A DNA stretch of 64,000 bases from JBHIYN01 sp041984235. GTDB taxonomy: Bacteria > Pseudomonadota > Gammaproteobacteria > Ga0077536. A program made the translations under genes and the position numbers. Location: positions 310,001 to 374,000 of the forward strand of contig JBHIYN010000001.1 of NCBI GenBank assembly GCA_041984235.1. Direction: 5' to 3'. The notes beneath the pieces were generated by a model. It was not told where the DNA came from, made no database searches, and saw only the letters and a program-made list of their open reading frames with translations. Positions 51,174 through 59,735 of this stretch are shown here, one piece after another (position 1 is the stretch's first letter; each line of letters begins with the position of its first letter).

Positions 51174-51203
51174 TTGACATCTGTGATCACAGATAACTAT
51201 AGT
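51174..51203 (+). promoter_or_regulatory. hyuA promoter with GntR operator in the spacer
   Basis: TTGACA (51174-51179) and TATAGT (51198-51203) are separated by 18 bp. Within the spacer, TCTGTGATCACAGA (51180-51193) is a perfect 14-bp palindrome matching the TGTGATCACA type used by FCD-group GntR proteins. A repressor bound there would block the plus-strand promoter and, being just upstream of the regulator gene, could also control the divergent transcript. Confidence 0.75.
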
Positions 51204-51239
51204 CAATGCACGAGCGCACCACCAGTGCGCGGAGGCCGC

Positions 51240-53330
51240 ATGCCAGAGCACGCGACATCGCAATGGCGCATCAGTGTCGACACCGGCGGCACCTTCACCG
51301 ACGTCGTGGTGGTCGACGGCGACGGGCGCTTCACCATCGGCAAGGCACTGACCACGCCCGGGCGCATCATCGACGGCCTGCGTGCCGCGCTGACCCATGC
51401 CGCCGACGCGCTGGGGCTGACGCTGGGCGAGGTGCTGGCGCACGCGCAGTTGTTCATCTACGGCACCACGCGCGCAACCAACGCCATCGTCACCGGCAAT
51501 GTCGCCCGCACCGCGTTCCTCACCACCGCCGGCTTCCCCGACGTGCTGGTGCTGCGCGAGGGCGGCAAGTTCAATCCGCACGATTTCTCGCAGCCCTATC
51601 CACGACCCTACGTGCCGCGCCGGCATACCTTCGAGATCACCGAGCGTATCGACGCCGGCGGCGCGGTGATCACCGCGCTCGACGAGCAGCAGGTCGCGAC
51701 GGTCCTCGACCGGGTCGCTGACGGCGGCTTCGAGGCCATCGCGGTATCGCTGCTGTGGTCGACCGCCAACCCGGCGCACGAGCAGCGCCTGGGCGAGCTG
51801 ATCGCGGCCCGTCTGCCGGGCGTGCCCTATACCCTGAGCCACGATCTCAACCCCATCCTGCGCGAGTACCGGCGGGCGTCGTCGAGCGCCATCGATGCCT
51901 CGATCAAGCCGCTCATGCAGCGCCACCTGAGCGATCTCGAAAGCGACCTGCGCGCCGAGGGCTACAACGGCGAAATCCTGGTCAGTACCACCATCGGCGG
52001 TTGCCTCGATATCGACAGCGTGGTCCAGCATCCGATCCACACAGTGCGTTCGGGACCGGCCATGGCGCCGGTCGCCGGACGCCAGTACGCCAGCCTGGAG
52101 CAGCGCCGCGAGTCGGTGCTGGTGGTCGATACCGGCGGCACGACCTTCGACGTCAGCCTGGTGCGCGACGGTGCCATCTCGGTGACGCAGGAGACCTGGC
52201 TCGGTGAACGCTTCACCGGCCACATGCTCGGCATCCCGGCGGTCGACGCGCGCAGCGTCGGCGCCGGCGGCGGTTCCATCGCCTGGCTGGACGAGGCCGG
52301 CCTGCTGCGCGTCGGGCCGCACAGTGCGGGTGCCGAGCCCGGCCCGGCCTGCTATGGCCGCGGCGGCACCGCGGCCACCGTCACCGATGCCGCGCTGGTG
52401 CTCGGCTACATCGACCCGGCGTTCTTCCTGGGTGGCCGCATGCGCCTCGACAGCAGCGCCGCCGAACGCGCCATCGCGGCCATCGCCGAGCCTCTCGGCA
52501 TCGGGGTCGAGGCCGCTGCGTTCTCGATCTTCGCCGTGTCGAACGAGACCATGATCAACGCGATCAAGGACATCACCGTCAGCGAGGGCATCGACCCGGC
52601 CGAGTCCGTGCTCGTGGCCGGCGGTGGCGCGGCCGGCCTCGGCATCGTGCCGATTGCGCGCGAACTCGGCTGCCGCGCAGTTGTCGTACCGCGCACGGCG
52701 AGCGTGCTGTCGGCCTGCGGCATGCAGTTCTCGGACATCCAGGTCGAGCACACCGCGAGCCTGCCGATGCGCTCGGACGACTTCGACCGCGACGCGGTCA
52801 ACGCGGCCCTGGCCGAGGTCGACCATGCGCTGGACGCGTTCGCTGCGCGGCTCGCCGCGCGCGGCTTCGACCAGCGGTCCAGCCACTACCGGGTCGACGC
52901 GCATTACGCCGCGCAGGTGTGGGACATCGGCGTCGACCTGCGTGCGCCGCGGCTGCATTCCGACGCTGACGTGGCGGCGCTGATCGAGGATTTTCACACC
53001 GCCCACCGGCGAATTTTCAGCGTCGAGGATCGTTCCAGCCCGATCGAGTTCCTGAACTGGACCGGCCGCCTCGCGGTGCGCCTGCCGCAGGCGCCGCCCG
53101 GCGGGCAGCCTGCCGCTGCCGGAGCGGCCGGGGAGCCCGCGCGCAGTGCACTGTTCGATCTCGACGACCGGCGCGAAGCCTGCGTCGTGCGCGGTGCCGC
53201 GCTCGGCGCCGGGGCGCGCATCGACGGCCCGGCCATCGTCGAGGAGGCGACCACCACGCTGGTGCTGCCGCCCGGCTGTGCGGCGACGCTGAGCGACAAC
53301 GGCAGCTACGTGGTCGAATGGACGGCATGA
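51240..53330 (+). CDS. Hydantoinase/oxoprolinase subunit A family protein
   Basis: A 696-residue ASKHA-type ATPase subunit: WRISVDTGGTFTDVVVVDGD at residues 9-28, LFIYGTTRATNAIVTG, and VDTGGTTFDVSLVRDG in the second ATP-binding half, with GAGGGSIAWLDEAGLLRVGPHSAGAEPGPACYG characteristic of HyuA. It cleaves or hydrolyses cyclic amides (hydantoin, N-methylhydantoin, 5-oxoproline) or acetone-type substrates in an ATP-dependent reaction together with HyuB. Substrate unresolved. ATG 51240 has GGAGGCCGC upstream. Confidence 0.92.
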   Translation: MPEHATSQWRISVDTGGTFTDVVVVDGDGRFTIGKALTTPGRIIDGLRAALTHAADALGLTLGEVLAHAQLFIYGTTRATNAIVTGNVARTAFLTTAGFPDVLVLREGGKFNPHDFSQPYPRPYVPRRHTFEITERIDAGGAVITALDEQQVATVLDRVADGGFEAIAVSLLWSTANPAHEQRLGELIAARLPGVPYTLSHDLNPILREYRRASSSAIDASIKPLMQRHLSDLESDLRAEGYNGEILVSTTIGGCLDIDSVVQHPIHTVRSGPAMAPVAGRQYASLEQRRESVLVVDTGGTTFDVSLVRDGAISVTQETWLGERFTGHMLGIPAVDARSVGAGGGSIAWLDEAGLLRVGPHSAGAEPGPACYGRGGTAATVTDAALVLGYIDPAFFLGGRMRLDSSAAERAIAAIAEPLGIGVEAAAFSIFAVSNETMINAIKDITVSEGIDPAESVLVAGGGAAGLGIVPIARELGCRAVVVPRTASVLSACGMQFSDIQVEHTASLPMRSDDFDRDAVNAALAEVDHALDAFAARLAARGFDQRSSHYRVDAHYAAQVWDIGVDLRAPRLHSDADVAALIEDFHTAHRRIFSVEDRSSPIEFLNWTGRLAVRLPQAPPGGQPAAAGAAGEPARSALFDLDDRREACVVRGAALGAGARIDGPAIVEEATTTLVLPPGCAATLSDNGSYVVEWTA

Positions 53331-53375
53331 ACCAGGCGCGCGGGGCATGGGGCGCGCAGCACGGGGAGAGCGAGC

Positions 53376-55178
53376 ATGGACAATGACACGACCCGCGTGG
53401 CGGCGCAGTCGCAGCAGACCCTGTCGCCGATGCTGCTGGCGGTACTGGCCAATCGCTTCGACGGCGTGGTGCGCGAGATGACCAACACCATGCTGCGCAC
53501 GGGGCGCTCGGCGGTGATCAACAGCGCGCGCGACTTCTCCTGCGGTATCACCACCGCGGGCAACGAGCTCTTCGCGACCGCCGAAGGGCTGCCCGTGCAC
53601 ACCTATGGTCTCAACCTGCAGACCGCCGCAATGTGCGACTTCCACGACGACATCGCCGAAGGTGACGCCTACCTGCACAACGACCCCTACAGCGGCAACA
53701 CCCATCCCGCCGACCACACCCTGATCGTGCCGGTGTTCTGGGAGGGCGAGCACCTGTTCAACGTCTGTGCCAAGGCGCACCAGGCCGACATCGGCAACTC
53801 GCTGCCGACCACCTACCATGCCGCCGCGCGCGACGTGTACGAGGAGGGCGCGCTGATCTTCCCGGCGGTGCGCGTGCAGCGCAACGGCGAGAACGTCGAC
53901 GACATCATTCGCATGTGCCAGCGGCGCATTCGCGTTGCCGACTACTGGTACGGGGATTTCCTCGCCATGCTGGCCTCGGCACGCACCGGCGAAAAGCGCA
54001 TCCACGACATCTTCGCCAAGTACGGCGCAGCGACCATCCGGCATTTCGTCGATGCCTGGTTCGACTACAGCGAGAAACGCATGCGCCAGGCCCTGTCGGC
54101 GCTGCCGGCGGCGCGCGTCGAGCGCAGCGGCGCGCACGATCCCCTGCCGCCCATGCTGCCGGACGGCATCCCGGTGCGGGTTGCGCTCACGGTCGACCCG
54201 CAGCAGGGCGAGATCGAGATCGATCTCACGGCCAACATCGACAACATGGACAACGGGCTCAACCTGTCCGAGGCGTGCTCCGTCTCGAGCGCGGTGGCCG
54301 GCGTGTTCAACTGCCTGCCGGCGGACATACCGCGCAACGGCGGGTCTTACCGCCCGATCAAGGTGCGGCTGCGGCGCGGCGCGGCGATCGGCATTCCCGA
54401 GTTCCCGCACTCGTGCTCGGTGGCGACTACCAATATCTCCGACCGCCTGCTGAACACGGTGCAGGCGGCCCTGTCCGAGCTCGGCGAGGACTACGGCCTG
54501 GCCGAGGGTGGCATCGGTATGGGCGCCGGCTTCTGCGTCATCTCGGGACGCGACGCGCGGCGTCACGATCATGCCTACGTCAATCAGCTCATCATCGGCA
54601 GCAACGGCGGCCCGGGCGGACCACGGACCGACGGCTGGCTGACCTACGGCATTCCGGTGGTGTCCGGCCTGATGTACCGGGACAGCGTCGAGATCAGCGA
54701 GCTGAGCTACCCGATCCGCTACCGCGAGGTGCGCATCGCCACCGATACCATGGGCGCGGGCCGTCACCGCGGCGCGCCCAGCGTGCGCGTCACCTACGGC
54801 CCCACGCATCATCCGATGACGGTGGTGTTCGCGGCTGACGGCCAGGTCAACCCGGCGCGCGGGGTGCGCGGCGGGCGCGACGGCAACGTCGGCGAGATGT
54901 TCGTGGTCGACGCCGACGGCGCGCGCACGCGCGCACCCAGCGTGGGGCAGATCGAGCTCGCGCGCGGCGCCTGGCTGAGCGGCTGCGACACCGCTGGCGG
55001 CGGCTACGGTGAGCCGTTCGAACGCGACCCGGCGCTGGTGCTGGAAGACGTGCTCGAAGGTTACGTCTCGCTGGAGAACGCACGCGGCGTCTACGGGGTC
55101 GCATTCAGCGGCGCCATCGAGGATGAATCGCTGGCCGTCGACGGCGCCGCCACCGCGGCGCTGCGTGCCGCGCGATAG
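53376..55178 (+). CDS. Hydantoinase/oxoprolinase subunit B family protein
   Basis: A 600-residue HyuB subunit: MTNTMLRTGRSAVINSARDFSCGI near the start, DAYLHNDPYSGNTHPADHTLIVP, SLPTTYHAAARDVYEEGALIFP and GVRGGRDGNVG near the end. It pairs with the preceding A subunit (45-bp gap, same strand). CGGGGAGAGCGAGC precedes ATG 53376. The lengths of both are normal. Confidence 0.93.
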   Translation: MDNDTTRVAAQSQQTLSPMLLAVLANRFDGVVREMTNTMLRTGRSAVINSARDFSCGITTAGNELFATAEGLPVHTYGLNLQTAAMCDFHDDIAEGDAYLHNDPYSGNTHPADHTLIVPVFWEGEHLFNVCAKAHQADIGNSLPTTYHAAARDVYEEGALIFPAVRVQRNGENVDDIIRMCQRRIRVADYWYGDFLAMLASARTGEKRIHDIFAKYGAATIRHFVDAWFDYSEKRMRQALSALPAARVERSGAHDPLPPMLPDGIPVRVALTVDPQQGEIEIDLTANIDNMDNGLNLSEACSVSSAVAGVFNCLPADIPRNGGSYRPIKVRLRRGAAIGIPEFPHSCSVATTNISDRLLNTVQAALSELGEDYGLAEGGIGMGAGFCVISGRDARRHDHAYVNQLIIGSNGGPGGPRTDGWLTYGIPVVSGLMYRDSVEISELSYPIRYREVRIATDTMGAGRHRGAPSVRVTYGPTHHPMTVVFAADGQVNPARGVRGGRDGNVGEMFVVDADGARTRAPSVGQIELARGAWLSGCDTAGGGYGEPFERDPALVLEDVLEGYVSLENARGVYGVAFSGAIEDESLAVDGAATAALRAAR

Positions 55179-55189
55179 AGGAGGAAGTC

Positions 55190-56557
55190 ATGGCTGCTAC
55201 CCGACCCGTCATCGACGAGAACGAACGCCTGCCCCTGATCCTGGGTTTCCAGCGCGTGGCCGAGAACACCGCGCGCGAAACCCGCTTCATCGACCGCGGA
55301 CGCGGTATCTACGTCTACGACACCGACGGCCGCGAATACATCGAGGCCACGGCGTCGTTCTACGTCGCCTCGCTCGGCTACCAGAACGACGAGCTGATCG
55401 ACGCCATCGAGCGCCAGTATCGCGAGCTGCCGTTCTTCGTCTCGGCACTGCACCGCACCCCGCAGACCTCGCTGGAGCTGGCCGAGAAGCTGGTTGCTAT
55501 CGCCCCGGTTCCGAACGCGCACATTCTCTACGGCGCGACCGGCTCCGAGGGTAACGATTTCCTGGTCAAGATGCTGCGCTTCGGCGCCGTGGCGCGCGGC
55601 GAGCCGCGGCGCACGACCATCATCGGGCGGCATGGCAGCTACCACGGCGGCACGCTCGCCGCCGCCTCCCTGACCGGCGGCCACCACGAGGAGTTCGGCC
55701 TGCCGATCGCGGGCTTCCGCCATGTCTCGCAGCCGGATTACCACGGTGAGCGCGAGCCCGGCGAGTCGCCGCAGGATTACGTCGCGCGCCTGAGCGCCGA
55801 GCTCGAGGCCCTGATTGCGGCCGAACCCGAGGCCTCGATCGCGGCCTTCTTCGCCGAGCCGATGAGCTTCTCGGCCGGCTTCAAGGTGCCGCCGGATGCC
55901 TACTGGCCGGCCATCTCGCGCGTGCTGACGGCGCACGGCATCGACCTCGTCGCCGACGAGGTGATTACCGGCATGGGCCGCACCGGGCGCCTGTTCGGCA
56001 GCCAGGCGTTCGGCCTCTCACCGCAGCATGCGGTGATGGCCAAGGGGCTCACCTCCGGCTATTTCCCGCTCTCGGCGATCGCCATCGGCGCCGATCTCTA
56101 CCAGGCGCTGGAGAGCGGCTCGGAGCGCATGGGCACGCTCGCCCATGCCGGTACCTATGCCGCGCACCCGGTCGGCGCGGCGGCCGCACTGAAGACCCTG
56201 GAGATCATCGAGCGTGACGGCCTGGTCGACCATGCCCGGGCGATGGGGGAACACCTCGCGGCCGGGCTGGAAGCGCTCGCGGACCATCCGCTGGTCGGCC
56301 ACGTGAGCCGCTTCGGCCTCGGCGGTGCGCTCGATTTCCTGCGCCGCGACGCCGCCGACGCGGTGCTCAACGAAGACGCGGAGGAGATCTCGCTGGCGGT
56401 CTACGAGGCCCTGCTCGCGCGCGGCGTGGTGGCGCGGCCGGCGGGACGCAACGTCATCATCGCGCCGCCGCTGATCGTACAGCCCGCCGAGATCGACGAG
56501 ATCTGCGCGCGTCTCGGCCAGGCGCTGGACGACGTGCTGGCGCAACGCCGGGCCTGA
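55190..56557 (+). CDS. Class III aminotransferase (omega-transaminase-like)
   Basis: A 455-residue PLP enzyme: YGATGSEGNDFLVKMLRFG (phosphate cup), GRHGSYHGGT, ADEVITGMGRTGRLFG (PLP aspartate), and VMAKGLTSGYFPLSAI with the catalytic lysine. It resembles beta-alanine/omega-amino acid:pyruvate transaminases. It lies 11 bp after hyuB with AGGAGG upstream, completing a hyuA-hyuB-transaminase operon that mirrors the divergent transaminase. Together they suggest breakdown of a nitrogen-containing cyclic compound to an amino acid and its keto acid. Confidence 0.92.
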   Translation: MAATRPVIDENERLPLILGFQRVAENTARETRFIDRGRGIYVYDTDGREYIEATASFYVASLGYQNDELIDAIERQYRELPFFVSALHRTPQTSLELAEKLVAIAPVPNAHILYGATGSEGNDFLVKMLRFGAVARGEPRRTTIIGRHGSYHGGTLAAASLTGGHHEEFGLPIAGFRHVSQPDYHGEREPGESPQDYVARLSAELEALIAAEPEASIAAFFAEPMSFSAGFKVPPDAYWPAISRVLTAHGIDLVADEVITGMGRTGRLFGSQAFGLSPQHAVMAKGLTSGYFPLSAIAIGADLYQALESGSERMGTLAHAGTYAAHPVGAAAALKTLEIIERDGLVDHARAMGEHLAAGLEALADHPLVGHVSRFGLGGALDFLRRDAADAVLNEDAEEISLAVYEALLARGVVARPAGRNVIIAPPLIVQPAEIDEICARLGQALDDVLAQRRA

Positions 56558-56601
56558 GCGGCACCGCACGCGTGGCGGCGCGCGGCGCGGTTCAGCCGTC
56601 T

Positions 56602-57105
56602 TCAGTCCAGCGGCGTGCTGGTGAAGCCGGCGTGCTGCACCAGGCGGTCGGCTTCCCCGCCCGGCACCCAGATCACCACCGCGCGCACCGGGCCGTCGGA
56701 GAGGACCTGGTGGTTGACCGCGTCGCCGGGCTTGACCAGTCCCAGCATGCCGGGCTCGAGGCGGTGCTGCACGCCGTTGACCTCGTGTCCGAGCACGCCC
56801 TCGACGACGTAGAACATCTCCAGGCTGCCGTGCTGGTGGGCGCCGCTCTCGCCGAACCCGGCCGGCAGGAACAACTCGCCGACCTCGATGTCGTCGCGGT
56901 CGAGGTTGGAGGCATCGGCGAGCAGGGTGATGGTGACGGGTCCGGCGGCAAGCCGGCGTGTGCCGCTGCTGGCGGCATCGTAGGCGACGCCGCCCGCGGC
57001 GACCGCGTCGTGGGCCTGGTCGCCGTGCGCGTGGACCTCGGCCGTGCTCAGTGCGAGAACCGCGGCGAGTGCGGCGAGGTGCCGGGGACGGGAATGCTGG
57101 GTCAT
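56602..57105 (-). CDS. Exported cupin-domain protein
   Basis: A 167-residue protein with a signal peptide (MTQHSRPRHLAALAAVLALSTAEVHA), a short histidine-containing mature start (HGDQAHDAV), and a cupin (LPAGFGESGAHQHGSLEMFYVVEGVLGHEVNG and KPGDAVNHQVLSDGPVRAVVIWVPG). Start 57105 overlaps the upstream hydrolase stop codon (ATGA). The function is unknown; a secreted metal-binding cupin near a hydrolase may detoxify or bind a ligand. Confidence 0.83.
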   Translation of the reverse strand: MTQHSRPRHLAALAAVLALSTAEVHAHGDQAHDAVAAGGVAYDAASSGTRRLAAGPVTITLLADASNLDRDDIEVGELFLPAGFGESGAHQHGSLEMFYVVEGVLGHEVNGVQHRLEPGMLGLVKPGDAVNHQVLSDGPVRAVVIWVPGGEADRLVQHAGFTSTPLD

Positions 57106-57845
57106 GGTGATGCTCCTGCTCGATCGGGGTCGAGGGTGTGTTGCAGCCAGGGAAGGAGGGTGGCGAGGGCGTCGCGGAAACCGCCGACATCGTAATGTCC
57201 GCGCGCCGGCACCGCCTGCAGCGCGATGTCGCAGCCGCGCGCGCGGGCCGCCTCGACCGCGGCGCGCAGGCGTGCGAAGTCGAAGATCTCGTCCGACTCG
57301 GTGGCCAGCGTGCGGACCGGCGCGGGGCATTCCAGCGCGCCGCTGGGGAAGCCGGCTACCGGCACCGCGGCGGCAAAGCGCGCCGGGTAATGCGCGAGGA
57401 AGTGCCAGGTGCCGATGGCGCCCATGCTGTAGCCGGCAATGACGGTGCGCGCGGGGTCCAGCGTGTAGGCACTCTGCAGGGTCTCGACGAGCTGCATCAC
57501 GAAGGCCTCGTTGGCTTCCGTATGCCATTGCCCGCCGAGCGACTCGGGGGCGACGAACACCGCGCCCAGCTCGCGCCAGGCCGGCGCGAACAGGTCCTCG
57601 ACCAGCGGCCGGCCGTAGAAACGGGTCGGCTGGCCTGCGTAATGCAGCACCACCACCAGCACACCCGGCGCCGCGCCCGGCGCGTCCGGCAGGGCGAGGG
57701 TGAAGCGTGCGGGACGGTTGCCGTCGAGGCGCACCTCGACGTCGTGCACGCCCGGCGCGCGCGGTGGGTCGGCGGCCGCGGCGCCATCGACGACCAGGCT
57801 GGGGGTGGCAAACAGGCTCATCAGCAGGATCCCGGTGTGGAACAT
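57102..57845 (-). CDS. Exported alpha/beta hydrolase
   Basis: A 247-residue hydrolase with a signal peptide (MFHTGILLMSLFATPSLVVDGAAAA). The nucleophile elbow is GYSMGAIGTWHFLAHYP (Ser near residue 142), the oxyanion part is VVLHYAGQ, and the catalytic acid/His appear in ATESDEIFDF and ARGHYDVGGF. It resembles poly(3-hydroxybutyrate)-depolymerase/feruloyl-esterase-type secreted esterases. Stop overlaps the cupin start, so both are coupled. Confidence 0.82.
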   Translation of the reverse strand: MFHTGILLMSLFATPSLVVDGAAAADPPRAPGVHDVEVRLDGNRPARFTLALPDAPGAAPGVLVVVLHYAGQPTRFYGRPLVEDLFAPAWRELGAVFVAPESLGGQWHTEANEAFVMQLVETLQSAYTLDPARTVIAGYSMGAIGTWHFLAHYPARFAAAVPVAGFPSGALECPAPVRTLATESDEIFDFARLRAAVEAARARGCDIALQAVPARGHYDVGGFRDALATLLPWLQHTLDPDRAGASP

Positions 57846-57946
57846 GGGGCGGTGTCCGCGCGTCCGTCGCGTGCAGTGTAGCGCCGCATGACGCTCAGTG
57901 CCGGGCTGCGCTATCCTGCGCGCGGACCGGTGGGGCGAGGACGGAG

Positions 57947-58957
57947 ATGGATACGGTGTGCGGGGTGAGCGTCGAGCGCGGCGCGGACGGCACGCACGTC
58001 GTCACCTGGGACGAGCGTTTCAGCACGGCACCGGTCAGCATTGCCGCGGCCGACACGCCGGTGGCAACGGCCGCTGCGCCGGACCGCGTGACGGGGGCGC
58101 ATGCGCCGGTCACGCTCGCGCTCGATCCAGCGCAACCCCGCTGGTACCTGCGGCTGACCCCGCAGGGGGGCGCGCCGCTGGTGGTCGCCGAGCGCGGCGT
58201 GCCGCTGGCCGGCGGCGTCAACTTCCGCGACCTCGGCGGCTACCGTGCCGCCGATGGCCGTCGCGTGCGCTGGGGCCGCCTGTTCCGCTCCGGTCACATG
58301 GCCAATCTCGACGCCGCCGACAAGCGCGTGTTCGCCGCACTCGGCATCACCACCGTGTGCGATTTTCGCCTCGCCGAGGAGAGCGCCAGCGAGCACACCG
58401 ATCTGCCCGGCCCGCCGGCCCTGCACATCCTCGGTATCCCGCCGGGTGTCGGCGACAAGGAATTCTTTCATCGCCTGTTCGCGAGCAGTACCGATCCGCA
58501 GGACGTGGTCGACGCCATGCACGTCATGCTGCGCTGCCTGGTGCGCGAGGCGGCGCCGTTCTATGCGCGCCTGTTCGAGGTGCTGCTGGCCGATCCGCCG
58601 GGCGCCGTGCTTCTGAACTGCTCGGCGGGCAAGGAGCGCACCGGGATCGGCAGTGCGCTGGTGCTGTCGGCGCTGGGCGTTCCACGCGAGACGATCATGT
58701 ATGATTTCATGCTGTCCGGCCGGTACTTTCCGGCCGCGGCCGAGGTGCCGCGGGTACGCGAGAAGTACGCGGTGAGCGCACCGGGGGAGCTGGGACGCGC
58801 GCTGATCATGCCGTTGCTGGAGACCCGTGCGTCCTATCTCGAGGCGGCGTTCGCGGCCATCGACGAGGACTTCGGCTCGACCGAGGCATTCCTGGCTGAG
58901 AACTACGCGCTGGGCGCGGCGGCGCTGGCGCGCCTGCGCGAGCACTACACCGAATAG
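57947..58957 (+). CDS. Tyrosine-protein phosphatase (DSP/PtpB-like)
   Basis: A 336-residue phosphatase. The N-terminal 80 residues are a beta-rich domain not recognised; then NFRDLGGYRAADG (92-104) and the P-loop N-C-S-A-G-K-E-R-T-G with Cys225 and Arg231 identify the PtpB/SIW14-type family, which removes phosphate from tyrosine or phosphoinositides. ATG 57947 has ACGGAG upstream. It leads a plus-strand gene run, being 23 bp from the next gene. Confidence 0.85.
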   Translation: MDTVCGVSVERGADGTHVVTWDERFSTAPVSIAAADTPVATAAAPDRVTGAHAPVTLALDPAQPRWYLRLTPQGGAPLVVAERGVPLAGGVNFRDLGGYRAADGRRVRWGRLFRSGHMANLDAADKRVFAALGITTVCDFRLAEESASEHTDLPGPPALHILGIPPGVGDKEFFHRLFASSTDPQDVVDAMHVMLRCLVREAAPFYARLFEVLLADPPGAVLLNCSAGKERTGIGSALVLSALGVPRETIMYDFMLSGRYFPAAAEVPRVREKYAVSAPGELGRALIMPLLETRASYLEAAFAAIDEDFGSTEAFLAENYALGAAALARLREHYTE

Positions 58958-58979
58958 ATCCAGGGGAGGACCAGCAACC

Positions 58980-59717
58980 ATGCCCAAGCTGTATGTCGAT
59001 ACGGACAAGTACGGCTACGAATCCGACTTCGCCATCGTCGAGGCTTACAATGCCGCGATCAAGGACCTGGTCCGCGAGCGGCTCGCGCAGTCGGGCCTGC
59101 CATGGCGCGAGTTCGTGTTCGGGGCGGAGTACGACAGCATCACCAAGGACGACATGGCGGCGATCGAGACGCGCATCCTCGAGCTCGGCTACCGCTTCGA
59201 GCCTTCGGCCATGTCCTCGGCGCGCGAGCGGCCGCAGGCCTACAAGGATTCGGGCCTCTACACCGAGGACTTCAGCTTCGAGCATCCCGAGGCACCGACC
59301 GCGGCCGCCGACGGCGACGGCCGCGAGCTGCGCGGCGCCGGGGACAACGTCGTCACCCACCGCGCCAACCTGACCGGTGTCGCGCGCTACGTGCGCACCA
59401 CCGACAAGGTGCTCGAATGCCTCACCGAGGGCGTCGCCGCGGACACCATCGCCATCGTCGACGATTCCGGCGGCACCCTGACCGCGCCGGTGCTGGAGAA
59501 GTTCCACGGCGTGCTGTGTGCCGGCGGTACCACGCGTTCGCACCTCGCCATCCTGACGCGCGAGTACAACATTCCCTGTCTCATGAACGTGCGCCTGTCC
59601 GGCATCAAGGACGGCGATCGCCTCGAGGTCGAGGTCTCGGCGCGCGCCAAGGGCGCCGAGGACTACGAGGCCGGGCGCGACGTGTCGGCGCGCGTGTGGC
59701 GCCTGGCCGGTAACTGA
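58980..59717 (+). CDS. Stand-alone PEP-utiliser mobile (phosphohistidine) domain protein
   Basis: A 245-residue protein. Residues about 160-235 form the swivelling phosphohistidine domain of PEP-utilising enzymes: GVLCAGGTTRSHLAIL, with His188 in the SHxAI motif that takes phosphate, then PCLMNVRLSGIKDGDRLEVEV. The N-terminal 120 residues (beginning MPKLYVDTDKYGYESDF) are not recognised. There is no ATP-grasp or PEP-synthase-type domain, so it must be phosphorylated by another protein or have lost that function. The next gene (59736-61283) encodes an unknown protein likely to be its partner. Confidence 0.78.
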   Translation: MPKLYVDTDKYGYESDFAIVEAYNAAIKDLVRERLAQSGLPWREFVFGAEYDSITKDDMAAIETRILELGYRFEPSAMSSARERPQAYKDSGLYTEDFSFEHPEAPTAAADGDGRELRGAGDNVVTHRANLTGVARYVRTTDKVLECLTEGVAADTIAIVDDSGGTLTAPVLEKFHGVLCAGGTTRSHLAILTREYNIPCLMNVRLSGIKDGDRLEVEVSARAKGAEDYEAGRDVSARVWRLAGN

Positions 59718-59735
59718 TCGGAGCATCCCATCACC

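Noticed and set aside
50553..54812. Very long minus-strand open frame (1419 codons) opposite the hydantoinase genes
   Set aside because: GC-rich antisense of real genes; it contains no family motifs and is rich in Arg/Gly/His/Asp as expected for the complementary frame.
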